DNA of 64,000 bases from Yponomeuta sedellus (Eukaryota > Arthropoda > Insecta > Lepidoptera > Yponomeutidae): contig OW203725.1 in NCBI GenBank assembly GCA_934045075.1, positions 24,281,714 through 24,345,713 on the forward strand, written 5' to 3'. The translations under genes and the position numbers were made by a program. Shown here piece by piece: positions 50,677 through 61,149 of the stretch (the stretch's first letter is position 1; every line of letters begins with the position of its first letter). The notes under the pieces are model-generated. The model was not told where the DNA came from, did not search any database, and was given only the letters and a program-made list of their open reading frames with translations.

Positions 50677-51721
50677 ATGAGGTGCATAGTGCGTGGCTGC
50701 AGTTCACGTTCAAGAGATAAAGAAAACGCAGATGATAATGTGAGCTTCCATAAGTGAGTACCAAAAATCTATGTTTTCTCGTGTAAAAGAAGCATAGGAT
50801 GAAATAATATCAATGAAAAAAGATTCCCCGATGGCTCATTAACCAAGATTACTGTAAAAGTTGGTCCTAAAACAAATCTATGCATGAAAATTATGAATAA
50901 AAACAAATCCATTTAGTAAATCTCACTAGTGATGGCAAAAGCATTGTCGATAAATGTTCGTCATTGTGGTAGTAGTATTGTAGTATTATCATAACATTCT
51001 CGTTAACGTTATTGTTACACCTTTTAGTCCTTCTCAGTATGTAATACATTATTTTTTTGTTCAAGTTTTCCGAAAAGTAACATACGCTCACAATGGTTTG
51101 CCGCCATTGGCAGAAATGAGAAGCAGTACAAATGCTATTGGAAATTGTGCTCAAGGCACTTCAGACCCGACTGCTTTCTAAGCAGAAATTTATTGTGAAT
51201 ACGCCTAAAAGAAAATGTAGTGCCTACCTTAAATTTGCCAGGAAAAATGGAAGTGGTGGTAAGAACGTTGAATATTTTTTGTAGATCAGTTTTCGATTTT
51301 TTTGTTTTTCTTGACACTGTTTAAGAAACAGGACGCTTACAACGATTGTATTTTATTTTCAGGAGACAGGGGAGGCCTCACTAAACCATCAATAAGTGTC
51401 CAAAAAATTTGCAAAACTTCTGAACAAGTACTCAGAGAATTTGAAGCTCTCGTTCCCAAAAAAAGTGTTGGTAAACCACAGCACTTCACTGCAATGATCA
51501 CCGAAATTTCAAGAAGATTACTGCAGTCTAACGTATTTAATGAACTGCATAGTCACTCTTTTCATAACTCTGTCGTTGACGACCACCGCTATCTTTTGCT
51601 GAAATCTGTCAACGAAACGTATTTAAATATCAGAATCCATCATATGACAAAGCAAGTTACTGCATCCGTGGAAAAAATTCGCAGATTTCTTACAAAAACG
51701 ATAATCTTTAGAGGTCAATAA
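50677..51721 (+). pseudogene. THAP-domain protein gene, probably inactivated
   Basis: Three exon-like blocks. Exon 1 (50677-50753) starts at ATG with MRCIVRGCSSRS. Exon 2 (51066-51258) continues FPKSNIRSQWFAAIGR and has LCSRHF and later VVPTLNLP. Together they form a THAP zinc finger: C3, C8, then C54-x2-H57, with the conserved Pro28, Trp36 and Phe58. Exon 3 (from 51363) encodes about 119 residues ending in a basic KIRRFLTKTIIF tail and a TAA, a tail style seen in insect THAP/P-element-type proteins. Splice sites look good (AA|GTGAGT; TTCAAG|T; GTG|GTAAGA; TTTTCAG|GA). However, codon 51196-51198 is TGA, probably a CGA decayed at CpG, and exon 2 ends in phase 0 while exon 3 needs phase 1. It lies in the antisense direction within a DYRK intron. 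Confidence 0.7.
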
Positions 51722-51756
51722 AATCAGTATTTCTACTTGCATCATCTTGCTATCAT

Positions 51757-51796
51757 CTTCTATAATATAAAAATCAATCGCTAAATGTGTTGGTAA
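51757..51796 (+). mobile_element. Helitron-like 5' end fragment
   Basis: It begins TCTTCTATAATATAAAAAT and runs to GTGTTGGTAA, matching the 5' ends of the Helitron-like copies at 16363, 28718 and 61850, then stops at the TA-rich tract. Confidence 0.6.
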
Positions 51797-51823
51797 ATAA
51801 ATATATATATATACTGCTGTTTG

Positions 51824-51828
<5 letters not shown>

Positions 51829-51883
<55 letters not shown>
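51829..51883. repeat. (TA)n microsatellite
   Basis: About 27 perfect TA units ending directly at the foldback terminus GTGGGCAAC; a shorter TA run lies at about 51798-51813. The tract hides the left target site of the foldback element. Confidence 0.95.
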
Positions 51884-51886
<3 letters not shown>

Positions 51887-52361
51887 GGCAACAAAACGCG
51901 TTTAAATTTTTTTGGAATTTTTTCGTTTTGGAGGTTAGTCTTTGACGCCCTACTGTGATATATTCGTTGTTAACGCTCTTCAGTAATTTGCTTTTTATAA
52001 ATATAAAAACGTGTGCAAGTTTATTCAGGAAAGTTTATTTGGTCAACCAAAGTGTTAATAAACATAGTGCGTTGAGTGTATTTCGAATATTAATTACTAA
52101 ACAGAAGTTGTGTAACAAATAATCAGCTGATCGTTATTTTTGTAACGGACAAGTGAGTGCGACAAACAACCTCATTAACAAGCCATTTCCGCGGTTAGTG
52201 CTACTACTCAAGGTATAATTTCACGCGACGTCTGATTTTTGGTGGCAAAAAACCCACCGGGCTTGCTAGTCGACACGGAGCACCGATTACAGATACGACA
52301 CAATCCTGGTTTGTCTCTCAGAGAATTTTTACGAGTACTTTGAGTTAACTACAACCACATC

Positions 52362-53444
52362 ATGAACTGTGAGGCGTGCATGCAAATAGTCGGAAGAAAC
52401 GAGGTCCTGAAGTGCCACTTATGTAGCAGATGCTACCACCACCAATGCGTTAACATGACTTCGGCCACGTATCGGGAGATTAACAAAAAATCCTGGCAGT
52501 GTCCCTCTTGTGACAATATAACAAAGCGCTATAATAACAGAAGAGGAGACGAAACACCGACCCGCAAGCAGTTCGAGGAGCGACCTGGGGCCTCATCCGT
52601 GTCCGCTGCGGCCGAGCCGGCCAGAGTCCAACCAGCGATCCCGAGTGCCGGGCCTGAGGTTCCTACGGATGTGTTGCCCGGCGATCCCTTGGTTCCCCTA
52701 TCTTACGTGCAGTTTGGTAAACTTTTGGACGACAAGCTTGATCACTTTAGATCCACTATCACTAGGGACTTTAACCACATCCTGAATAAATTACGCGAGA
52801 GCTTCCAGAAGGAGGTGGAGGTCCTACGCGCTGAAAATGCTAAGCTGCGAGAGGACTTAGTGGCACTCGAGAAGAAAGTTTGTACCTCAGACGCCAATAA
52901 TACTTTATCTATAATCGCGGATCTTCAATCCCAGTTAAATGAGAGGGATCAGGAGATGCTGTCGAATGACGTTGAGGTCACGGGAGTTCCTGAGTTCGAC
53001 GGTGAGTCTGTGGGTCACTTGGTGATGGCGACGGCGACGAAGCTGGGTATGTCACTTGAGGAACGCGATATCGTAAGCGTTTCCAGGGTCGGACCCAGGC
53101 GCGGTCCTGTGGAGGGTGCCCCTACGCCACGCCCCCGCCCCATCGTCGTTCGACTGACACGGCGCTCACTCCGAGACCAGCTATTGCAGAGTGCACGGGT
53201 GCGCCGCGGCGCCACTACTGCGGAGATGGGCCTTCCAGCTCACGTAGAAAACCGCTTTTACGTCAACGAACGTCTCACTAAAATAAACCGCGCTCTGTTC
53301 GCCAAGGCTCGAGACGCGGGACGAAATGCTAATTGGAGGTTTATTTGGACGAAGGATGGGCGGGTTTATGGCCGAAAGGATCAAAACTCGCAGAGATTTA
53401 TTTTGCGTAGCGAGGAAGACATTAAGTCTTTTATCAAAGTTTAA
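52362..53444 (+). CDS. LINE ORF1 protein: PHD finger, coiled coil, RNA-binding-like C-terminus
   Basis: 360 residues. Residues 3-50 form a C4HC3 PHD-type finger: C3, C6, C18, C21, H26, C29, C47, C50. Residues about 55-110 are Pro/Ala-rich and probably disordered. About 125-200 is a charged heptad-like segment (LRAENAKLREDLVALEKKV) predicted to be a coiled coil. The C-terminal part from NDVEVTGVPE through RPRPIVVRLTRR to FYVNERLTKINR and WRFIWTKDGRVYGRK resembles the nucleic-acid-binding C-terminal module common in insect LINE ORF1 proteins (related to baculovirus FP-like domains). ORF1 proteins package the LINE RNA and act as chaperones. It is in the same frame as ORF2 but separated by stops. 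Confidence 0.85.
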   Translation: MNCEACMQIVGRNEVLKCHLCSRCYHHQCVNMTSATYREINKKSWQCPSCDNITKRYNNRRGDETPTRKQFEERPGASSVSAAAEPARVQPAIPSAGPEVPTDVLPGDPLVPLSYVQFGKLLDDKLDHFRSTITRDFNHILNKLRESFQKEVEVLRAENAKLREDLVALEKKVCTSDANNTLSIIADLQSQLNERDQEMLSNDVEVTGVPEFDGESVGHLVMATATKLGMSLEERDIVSVSRVGPRRGPVEGAPTPRPRPIVVRLTRRSLRDQLLQSARVRRGATTAEMGLPAHVENRFYVNERLTKINRALFAKARDAGRNANWRFIWTKDGRVYGRKDQNSQRFILRSEEDIKSFIKV

Positions 53445-53588
53445 GTAGGACTTTTATGTGTGTTTTACGTTCTTTATGTTTTGTTTGCATGAGTGCAATT
53501 ATGGCACCTTGTAAAAGTGTTCAGTCCCAGCGGGTAATTTTTCAAATTAGTAATGTCTGCACCCTTATAATGTATATATTTTTACGGA

Positions 53589-56540
53589 ATGTATTTATTA
53601 TTACATACTCTTACATCACTTACTTCTATATACAGACTTATCACACTGAGCATAATATTTACACGATTCATGATAAGTATACTTTTTGCGATGATTAAAA
53701 CGGGACTCAAAATTTGCTTTCTTAACGCGGGGTCTCTTGGGACTAAACACGACGAATTGGAGGCCGCGTTCTGTAGGATTTCACCTGATATAATAGGTAT
53801 TAATGAAACCTGGTTAAGACAGGGTGAAGAGGGTCGGGCCCCTACGCTACCGGGGTACCGTCTGCGGCATGTGCCACGGCCGCGCACTGTGCGACAGCGC
53901 GGAGGTGGCGTGGGATTCTACGTACACCGCGGCGTGCGCGCTGTTACCGTCCCTCATCCCCCCGCGCCTGATCAAGTGGAGCAAATGTTGCTGTCAGTAA
54001 CAGTAAATTCCACCCGTTTAGTGATCGGAACAGCGTATAGGCCACCGTGGCTTAACTGTGACCTCTTTCTGGATGCTCTAACTGAATCTATAATAAGCTT
54101 TGCCAATTTTGACCACATAATCTTGCTAGGTGACCTTAATATAAATGTGTTAGAATGTAGTAGCAATCGAAATAAATTAGAAAACTTTTTGACTTGTATG
54201 ACTCTGAAAAATTTAGTTTGTACCCCAACTCATTTTACTGAACATTCCTCTACCCTAATTGACCTAGTGTGTACCGATGTTGACCCCGTTAAAGTTACAG
54301 TTACTACGGATCATATACCTAGTCTGTGTAGCCATGCAATAATCACGGCAGAATTTAGGATACGAAAACAAAAGTTACCACCACGAAAAGTTAAATATAG
54401 ACCGTTGAAAAACATTGACATAAATAATTTAAATTTAGAATTACAATCAATTAATTGGAAGAGTGTAACACAAAAGACTAATGTAGGCGAAATGGTAAAA
54501 GAATTTTCCGATAATATTATATCTTTATTCGACAAGCTCGCTCCCATGAAAACAATAGTCATTAGAGACAAACAGAAACCATGGCTTACCAGCAACGTTC
54601 TGTATATGATGCAGTTGCGTGATCAAGCCCATAAGAAGTTCTCCGGTACAAAGTCTGATACGAATAAAAAGGAGTACAAATCACTTAAACATTTGGTTAA
54701 TGTCAGTTTATACTTCGAAAAGCGATGTTACTTCGAAAAGCATGTCAATAGCAACATTAACAAACCTAAAACCTTGTGGAAAACACTAAAAAATATAGTT
54801 CTTCCCCAAATCAACAGGAAAAATGACTTACCGGATCACTTCGATGATCCCGACGAAATTAATAATCATTTCGTTAATATGCCTGGGGACAATTATTGTA
54901 GTATCTCACGTCTGACATACTTTGAGTCTAATGGGTACACTAGTGCAATGTTCACACTACATCCAGTAAATGACACTGCTGTTTCTAAAATTATAATGTC
55001 TCTTTCCTCTAATGCACAAGGTGTAGATGGCATCAGTTTGGATATGATCATAGCGTCCCTTCCACACTCGTTAAGTTCTATTACGGATATCATAAACAAG
55101 TCAATAGTTACTTCTACTTTTCCCGAATACTGGAAAACAGCCGTTGTCCGACCTATACCTAAAAACTGCAATCCAGCAAATGTAACCGACCTTAGGCCAA
55201 TCAGCCTACTGCCTATAATGTCTAAAATCCTTGAAAAGGTGGTATACGATCAGGTGATTCGCTTTTGCGAGGAGAATAATATATTACCTATAATCCAGTC
55301 AGGATTTCGTAGAGGTCATAGTACAAGCACTGCACTATTGGATGTTATTGATAATATTTTGTGTGCTCAAGACAACGGTAGCGGTAGTATTTTGGTTATG
55401 CTAGATTTTTCGCGGGCGTTTGACTCGATAAACCATTCTTTAATGCTATCAAAGCTGTCACATTACGGTTTTGATACTGCTAGTATTAGATGGTTCCATA
55501 GTTATTTGTCGTGTCGCCGTCAGCGTGTACTGTTACAAAAGTCTGATGGCACTGCGTGTGAATCCCAGGATAAACTCTTGGATAGAGGAATTCCTCAGGG
55601 ATCAATTATTGGTCCGTTACTATTTATTATTTACACAGCTGATATAACGCACTATATCAAACACTGCCATTATCATATATATGCCGACGACCTGCAAGTG
55701 TATACGAGAGTTCCTCCGACTGATGCTGTTTCTTGTGTTCAGCGCCTTAATGAGGACTTAAATAGTATCGCTGAGTGGTCCAAAGCAAACTGCTTAGTTT
55801 TAAATCCCACGAAATCAAAATATATGCTATTAGGATCAAAAAAGCAACTGAAAACATTGAACCAAGCGGATCTTCACGTGGAAATGTTGGGCACTCAAAT
55901 GGGTCAGGTAACTGAAGCTCGAAATCTTGGCATTGTAATTGACGGTGAGTTGCATTTCGAGCGTCACGTTCAAGAGGTGGTAAGAAATTGTTTTTATCGA
56001 CTTAAAATGTTGTATCGTATCCGTAATTTTATAAGCGAGAAGCTCCGTCTACGACTTTGCGAGGCTTTAGTATTGTCAAAACTCAATTATTGTGCTACTG
56101 TTTATGGGCCCTGTTTACTTCAAAGGACCCAAAAGCTCGTTCAAAGGGTCCAAAACGCTTGCGCTCGATACATTTTTTCAATTCCACCTCGTACACACGT
56201 GACCCCCTTCCTCAATGGCGCGAACATTCTAAAAATGGAAGCGAGACAAAGGCTACAGTTAGCAACTCTTTTGTTCGGCGTCATAAATACTCGCAACCCC
56301 CCATATTTGTTTTTTAAGCTTACCTGGCGACAATCACGACATGCTGAGAGTATAAGAGGGGCCACTGCACCGCTTCTACTAGCGAGACACCGTACAGCAG
56401 CCTTCCGGGGAAGTTTTAGATATGCGGCAACTAAATGTTGGAACAACATCCCGCCACCTATCCGTGTCTGCAAAAGTAAGCACACATTTAGGTCTACTTA
56501 TAGGGCGCATCTTTTGCAGATACAGCAGCAAACACTTTAA
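53589..56540 (+). CDS. LINE ORF2: endonuclease and reverse transcriptase
   Basis: 983 residues if the first ATG is used. M35 (53691), just before IKTGLKICFLNAGSL, is the more natural start of the endonuclease. The N-terminal EEP endonuclease shows CFLNAGSL, DIIGINETWL, IGTAYRPPW and GDLNINV. The RT domain shows LRPISLLPIMSKILEKVV, QSGFRRGHSTSTALLD, the first catalytic Asp in MLDFSRAFDSINH, GIPQGSIIGPLLF and YADD at residues 698-701. The thumb region WSKANCLVLNPTKS and the long C-terminal tail follow. No RNase H domain is visible. It nicks target DNA and primes reverse transcription of the LINE RNA. All key residues are present and the frame is open. Confidence 0.92.
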   Translation: MYLLLHTLTSLTSIYRLITLSIIFTRFMISILFAMIKTGLKICFLNAGSLGTKHDELEAAFCRISPDIIGINETWLRQGEEGRAPTLPGYRLRHVPRPRTVRQRGGGVGFYVHRGVRAVTVPHPPAPDQVEQMLLSVTVNSTRLVIGTAYRPPWLNCDLFLDALTESIISFANFDHIILLGDLNINVLECSSNRNKLENFLTCMTLKNLVCTPTHFTEHSSTLIDLVCTDVDPVKVTVTTDHIPSLCSHAIITAEFRIRKQKLPPRKVKYRPLKNIDINNLNLELQSINWKSVTQKTNVGEMVKEFSDNIISLFDKLAPMKTIVIRDKQKPWLTSNVLYMMQLRDQAHKKFSGTKSDTNKKEYKSLKHLVNVSLYFEKRCYFEKHVNSNINKPKTLWKTLKNIVLPQINRKNDLPDHFDDPDEINNHFVNMPGDNYCSISRLTYFESNGYTSAMFTLHPVNDTAVSKIIMSLSSNAQGVDGISLDMIIASLPHSLSSITDIINKSIVTSTFPEYWKTAVVRPIPKNCNPANVTDLRPISLLPIMSKILEKVVYDQVIRFCEENNILPIIQSGFRRGHSTSTALLDVIDNILCAQDNGSGSILVMLDFSRAFDSINHSLMLSKLSHYGFDTASIRWFHSYLSCRRQRVLLQKSDGTACESQDKLLDRGIPQGSIIGPLLFIIYTADITHYIKHCHYHIYADDLQVYTRVPPTDAVSCVQRLNEDLNSIAEWSKANCLVLNPTKSKYMLLGSKKQLKTLNQADLHVEMLGTQMGQVTEARNLGIVIDGELHFERHVQEVVRNCFYRLKMLYRIRNFISEKLRLRLCEALVLSKLNYCATVYGPCLLQRTQKLVQRVQNACARYIFSIPPRTHVTPFLNGANILKMEARQRLQLATLLFGVINTRNPPYLFFKLTWRQSRHAESIRGATAPLLLARHRTAAFRGSFRYAATKCWNNIPPPIRVCKSKHTFRSTYRAHLLQIQQQTL

Positions 56541-57397
56541 TAAAAAAATTAAAATAAAAAAAATATATATATATTAATAAAATATATATATTAGAGGGGG
56601 ACGTGCAGGCTCGTCCCACTCTGGGATGGTCTGGTAAGAGTTCGGTGTAGCATATCATCGCAACATACGGTTGGGGCCCCTTGAAAAAAACCCTCAATAC
56701 GCCCATGTAAAAGTAGTAGTAGTTAGTTACTCACTGACAGGTTGCCTCGCACCTGCATTCCTTGTCCACGGTCTGTGTTCGCGTACACGTTCTAATGGCA
56801 CGCACTTTACGGTCCATATTAGAGTGAACGGGATGTTTTCTCGCAGGTCACCACTTCACGTACTGAACTTCTCTCGTTTGTATTTTATTCGCTTACCCGT
56901 AAGTCTATCAACATAATATTTGTATATCTCCATTGAATTATATCACTGACTTATTTGTTTCACTGTTTATCCGATTATATTATGTATTTATTACCTTCAC
57001 TCTTCACAAGCACTGCACAGTATAATATTTAAGTATTGTATTCTATTGTATATTTCACACCACGGGCAGCTTATTAATTTTTTTTTTTTTTTCTCACGTA
57101 CATGGCTAACCGCAGCTTGGACCCGACTGAAAATCAGCGTTGCAACTGACAAGTCAGTTGCTACATTATGCTGAGTCGGGCCCATTTTGGGGGCTCAATA
57201 CTTAAAACCTATGTATTAAATTATGTTGTTTTCGTGTTGTAAAGTTGATTTATTTTTTAGCTGTGTCTTTTGTTTTTTTTTTTTTTTGCTATGTGTAATC
57301 TCTTTTTTTTTTGTAATTGGTTTTTGTGTTTTTTTGGTTTTGTTTTGAGTATTGTGTCGTCAAATAAATACATTTTCTTTCTTTCTTCTTTCTAAAT

Positions 57398-57809
57398 ATA
57401 ATATTATTATTATTAAAAATCTTTATTGCATAAAAGTTTTTCACATAGGCGAGGTTAATACTACTTAGCATTATCTACGAACCAAACCTTTTTTGGAGAC
57501 CAGATTAGCAGGAAGTGCAATTTACAATATTAAATTTACTCGTTTCTCATTTAACTCTAAATTATAAATATGAAATTTAGGATCTGTTTCACAATCTCCT
57601 GATAAAGTTCCGGATAAGCTATCCGCAACATTTTCATATTTATAATTTAGAGTTAAATGAGAATCGAGTAAATTTAATATTGTAAATTGCACTTCCTGCT
57701 AATCTGGTCTCCAAAAAAGGTTTGGTTCGTAGATAATGCTAAGTAGTATTAACCTCGCCTATGTGAAAAACTTTTATGCAATAAAGATTTTTAATAATAA
57801 TAATATTAT
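57398..57809. repeat. Long inverted repeat (178-nt arms here, 56-nt loop)
   Basis: Left arm 57398-57575, loop 57576-57631, right arm 57632-57809. Only one mispaired position (57543) was found when reading the two arms against each other. It is the inner part of the foldback element and would form a very stable hairpin if transcribed. Confidence 0.93.
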
Positions 57810-57833
57810 ATTTAAACGCGTTTTGTTGCCCAC

Positions 57834-58504
57834 TTTTAGCAAGAGATTGCGGTGGAAGATGGATTTACTTAATCGATACTATCTGGTTAACCAAGTACTA
57901 GTGTTATTATTCCTTTTGAAAAGATGTTCGTCGCGAGTGTATGCCTTCATTACGTATCTTCCAATAAATATTGACAGTGATCTGCTTTCACTAAACGATA
58001 TTTCTTATCAATTGTAAGATAAATATACAAAAGAAAGATATTTTCATCCATTTCCTATCATAGATTATGTAACAAAGGGTCCTAACTCTGTATGTATTTT
58101 TATTTTTTACTCAATGCAAAAAACAACGTTAATGTAAAGCTTAGTCTCGGATTTTTAAGCTATGGAACTTTTTATGTTAAGGCCTATGTAAAAAAAATTA
58201 AGTTAGCATTTTCATTTTGCATAAAAAGTAACAGTCTTTTATTTATTATTATATATTTCAATATTACATAAATTAATACTAATGCGTCATACAATACGAA
58301 AAGCCCGATTTTCTCTACAATTCTATCGATATCGATGGACAGTTAGGCTCATCCCTAGTCGGTAGCGTTTGACAGTAGGGCATGTACGCACCTTGAAATC
58401 TGTGCATTGATAAACGTCGTGCCATCTCTTTTTTTCTTATGGAAGGTTAGTTAGCGAAAGCAGGACAGCATTACTGTTCAAGGTTTCTGCTAAGTTACTG
58501 CTAC
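57834..58504. other. Intronic stretch, nothing recognised
   Basis: A 58017-ending open frame runs out of the foldback arm and has no motif. Confidence 0.35.
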
Positions 58505-58690
58505 CCCTTGAGGCAGCAACATCTGGCTGAAGTAATTTGCATCACTTGCAGCCCCGAGTACCTACTTTGCAGTTAGGTTGTACATCGGAATGATATCGCT
58601 GTACCCACAAGACTATTTTTAAAGCACTAACCCGTGCTAAGGACAATTTTAAAAACCTATTTAGAGCACGGGTTAGTGCGTTAAAATGAA
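58505..58690. mobile_element. tRNA-like foldback family, centre with fused ends
   Basis: GGCAGCAACATCTGGCTGAA, CTTGCAGCCCCGAGTACCTA, ACATCGGAATGATATCGCTG and TACCCACAA (the fullest view of the centre) join directly to CACTAACCCGTGCTAAGG and AGCACGGGTTAGTGCG. Both tRNA-like units are missing. Confidence 0.72.
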
Positions 58691-59084
58691 TATAATAATA
58701 GTTTGTTAACGTCGCTAGAACATCGAGATTGGATACAGAGAGTTGGCCACTCCACGTTACCTGGGAGCGAAAACTAATCAATTGATCGACTGTTTGTATA
58801 TTTGCCCTGCCCAAGTAAGTATACAATGAAATGAAAACATTTTCCCTCACTACACAGAGGAGACTATATTGTTTCATTCCCAGAATATTTGCTGAAGGTA
58901 TAGCCCCGGTATAGAAGTGTATAATCGACAGCATACCCATCTTTACATTTTAGTTGCAAAGTAGACCGTAACGTAACCCAATAGTTCATGCGTGTAATGT
59001 TGATGTTCTGTCGACTGTACGTTTAGGTCTTTATAGGTCTCCGGATCTAAAGATTGGAGGTCGTATATTGAATATGTCGACATT
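58691..59084. other. Intronic stretch, nothing recognised
   Basis: No exon or listed repeat. Confidence 0.35.
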
Positions 59085-59386
59085 CAATATCAACCCTTAT
59101 ACCACTGCTCCCACTGCTGGGGCACGGGTCCCTTCCTGCATCGCAGGAAGATTAGGCCATACCACGGGGGCCAAGTCCGGATTTCCCAAGTCCGCCCACA
59201 AGGCCTTTGACATGGCTTAACGGCTACCATTACATGACAGCCAGCACCAAAGGCTTCATGAGCCTTGCGAAGCACGGAAGCGCTCGTAAAACGTGCCACT
59301 AGCGGTAGCAACGGGATAGTCACCCATCCAGCACCTGACCACGCCTGTTGTTGCTTAATCCTAGTGATTGATTCCAAACGAGCGTT
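59085..59386 (-). mobile_element. 5S-derived SINE, with internal deletion
   Basis: In the minus sense: GTTTGGAATCAATCACTAGG, AAGCAACAACAGGCGTGGTC, GTGCTGGATGGGTGACTATC, 3' end AAGGGTTGATATTG. Confidence 0.8.
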
Positions 59387-60045
59387 TCATATTGAATTCC
59401 CGAAAAGTATTTTAAATTTGGTGTACTTCAACTTAGCTTAACAACACTATTTATTATTCTTTATTGATTTTTAGGAAACCCATCGGTATAAAATGACAGA
59501 TACAAGCAGAGTGTCATTGAGAGGTTTTCACTTATAGCGACATTTTACATGTTCGGAAAATACCTAAGCGTTTGATAATTTACACGTGTGACCTACGAGT
59601 AATTACTCGACCGATGCGTGAAAGCGCATGTCGCAACGCTACACACTTCTTGTTCAAATGAAACCTTCTATAGGCTACATGGTCGTGTGTTCTGTAACTA
59701 AGTTGCTCGCTCCATGAGACAGAATCCATACAAATGTCGGCGTTCCCAACTGGGTTTCTATGTTATCGGAGTCCTCTTCAAATTGTATAATAAGCCCATG
59801 TCCACGTCCACGTCGGAATCTATCTTTGTCTTGTCAGAACACTCACAACGTAACTGGTCGACCTACGGACCAAAGCAATTGTACGAGTCCAAAGGTCATC
59901 GGTGGATGGTTCTTCATGTAATAGCGTAGTCGGTACATGGTTTTCCTTTCTCCGGGTTGACTTTGCTTCAAATTACTACGCGAATGTTGTAGCACAGATG
60001 TATAGGTTTTTGTTGTTTGTTTAAAAAAGTACTAAAAATGGTAAT
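59387..60045. other. Intronic stretch, nothing recognised
   Basis: A 71-codon frame at 59714-59929 has no motif. Confidence 0.35.
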
Positions 60046-60047
60046 GT

Positions 60048-60125
60048 TCCTTGCGGTGGTAGCGGTAGAACATTGGGTTCTCACTCGGGAAGGCGTGGGT
60101 TCGAATCAATATCTTTGTTTTCTAC
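60048..60125 (+). mobile_element. Degenerate modular SINE head
   Basis: GCGGTGGTAGCGGTAGAACA and GGCGTGGGTTCGAATCAATA, then CTTTGTTTTCTACG; no module or body follows. Confidence 0.55.
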
Positions 60126-60289
60126 GGGCCAGTTTCTGAATTGTGCCAAGTAAATCTTAACTGTAGTGCGAATTTCTCAGAAAAGAGCGTGACAGAACGT
60201 TACTCAAGTATTTCTTCAAGTATTGTACTATTTATATTTGCAATTGTTTTGTATTTGTTGTTTTTCCAGTGTACAATAAAGAATATTCT

Positions 60290-60563
60290 TCTTCTTCTTC
60301 TTCTTCAGACTATATTAGTCCACTGCTGGATATAGCCCTCCCTTAATGAGCGCCATAGCCCAAGGTTGTGCCATCATTGAGGGGTAATGCCCATAATCCC
60401 ACGCTGGGCATGCGGGTTGGGGATCGCAGTTCGGTGGAATTGTGCTGCAGGGGGCGCTGCTGCCCACCCCCCGGTTTGTGTCCCTTAATCGCCTTTTACG
60501 ACACCCGCCCACGGGAAGAATTTGGGTTGGTGCTATTCTCTAGGCCGACACCACACAGCAGTA
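60290..60563 (-). mobile_element. SINE-E (RTE-tailed), copy 3
   Basis: It starts in reverse with the TTCTTCTTCTTCTTCTTC tail, then AGTCCACTGCTGGATATAGC, GGGCATGCGGGTTGGGGATC, CCCCCCGGTTTGTGTCCCTT, and ends at CCGACACCACACAGCAG. Confidence 0.85.
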
Positions 60564-60604
60564 TTTATTTACTTAGTGAAAATCTCATTTTGGAAACCGG
60601 CTCT

Positions 60605-60945
60605 CAGTTATGAACATTTGTGAAGAAAGATGGATGAAACAAATATATATTGCGAATGTGAATGGAAGGGCTGGTAAGGGACGTCCCAGGCGGACATACA
60701 TCGACCAAATAGGGGATGTACTAGCAAAGTTGAAGATAAAAAATACCCGGAACCGGCGTGCGTGCATGCAACGACTTATAAACGTTGCTGAAGCGATGGT
60801 GATCTGTCAGGATCGTGGCAAGTGGCAGTCCCTGGTCTCTGCCTACCCCGCTGGGATTCAGCAACCTAATGATTCCAACCACATTTATATATTGTAAGCC
60901 CTCCAGAGTTATACCCCTCTCGGATACAGGCGTGAGGTTATGTTG
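60605..60945 (+). mobile_element. LINE 3' coding end and tail
   Basis: The open frame from 60610 reads MNICEERWMKQIYIANVNGR, then AGKGRPRRTYIDQIGDVLAK, RRACMQRLINVAEAMVICQD, RGKWQSLVSAYPAGIQQP and stop. It is 5'-truncated, with the 3' tail CCAGAGTTATACCCCTCTCG. It is the best preserved of this LINE type here. Confidence 0.8.
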
Positions 60946-61149
60946 GAACGTTGTTTATCTTTTATAATAATAGTAAACACTGGAACGACTTCAATTGTGG
61001 CTTTATTTGTGGATATGTAGTAATATTTTAATAAAACAGAAAACTGGATAAAAACAGAGAAGCAGGTAAAATAGTCAGATCTGGTCAAAGGGTAAAGTAG
61101 TAATTATGAAAATGAGGGAAGTTTCGAAATGTGTGACAAAACTTAGTCC
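60946..61149. other. Intronic stretch
   Basis: GGAACGTTGTTTATCTTTTA and ACTGGAACGACTTCAATTGT recall 14700-14755, an unclassified repeat. Confidence 0.4.

Larger units (their letters stand above)
51908..57392 (+). mobile_element. CR1-like LINE, apparently full length
   Basis: A non-LTR retrotransposon with a 5' leader of about 450 bp, ORF1 (52362-53444), a 144-bp spacer, ORF2 (53589-56540) and about 850 bp of 3' region ending in TTTC-type microsatellite repeats. A PHD finger in ORF1 plus an apurinic endonuclease and RT without RNase H fits CR1-like elements, in which PHD-containing ORF1 proteins are known. Both ORFs are uninterrupted, so the copy may be young. It is flanked by a 5-bp TAAAT duplication (51903-51907 and 57393-57397) inside a foldback element; this gives the boundaries. 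Confidence 0.88.
51884..57833. mobile_element. Foldback element (460 bp) split by the LINE
   Basis: Bases 51884-51907 are an exact reverse complement of 57810-57833 (end sequence GTGGGCAACAAAACGCG). The rest of the left arm resumes after the LINE at 57398-57575 and pairs with 57632-57809. Without the LINE and one TAAAT copy the element is 460 bp: two 202-nt arms with one mismatch (57543) around a 56-nt loop. The right arm contains an AATAAAG-type motif. No target-site duplication is evident; the left flank is a TA microsatellite. Type unknown: a palindromic MITE or other foldback DNA. Confidence 0.85.

Noticed and set aside
57736..58017. Duplicate gene pair (identical N-termini at 57471 minus and 57736 plus)
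   Set aside because: The shared peptide is the translation of the two arms of one foldback element.
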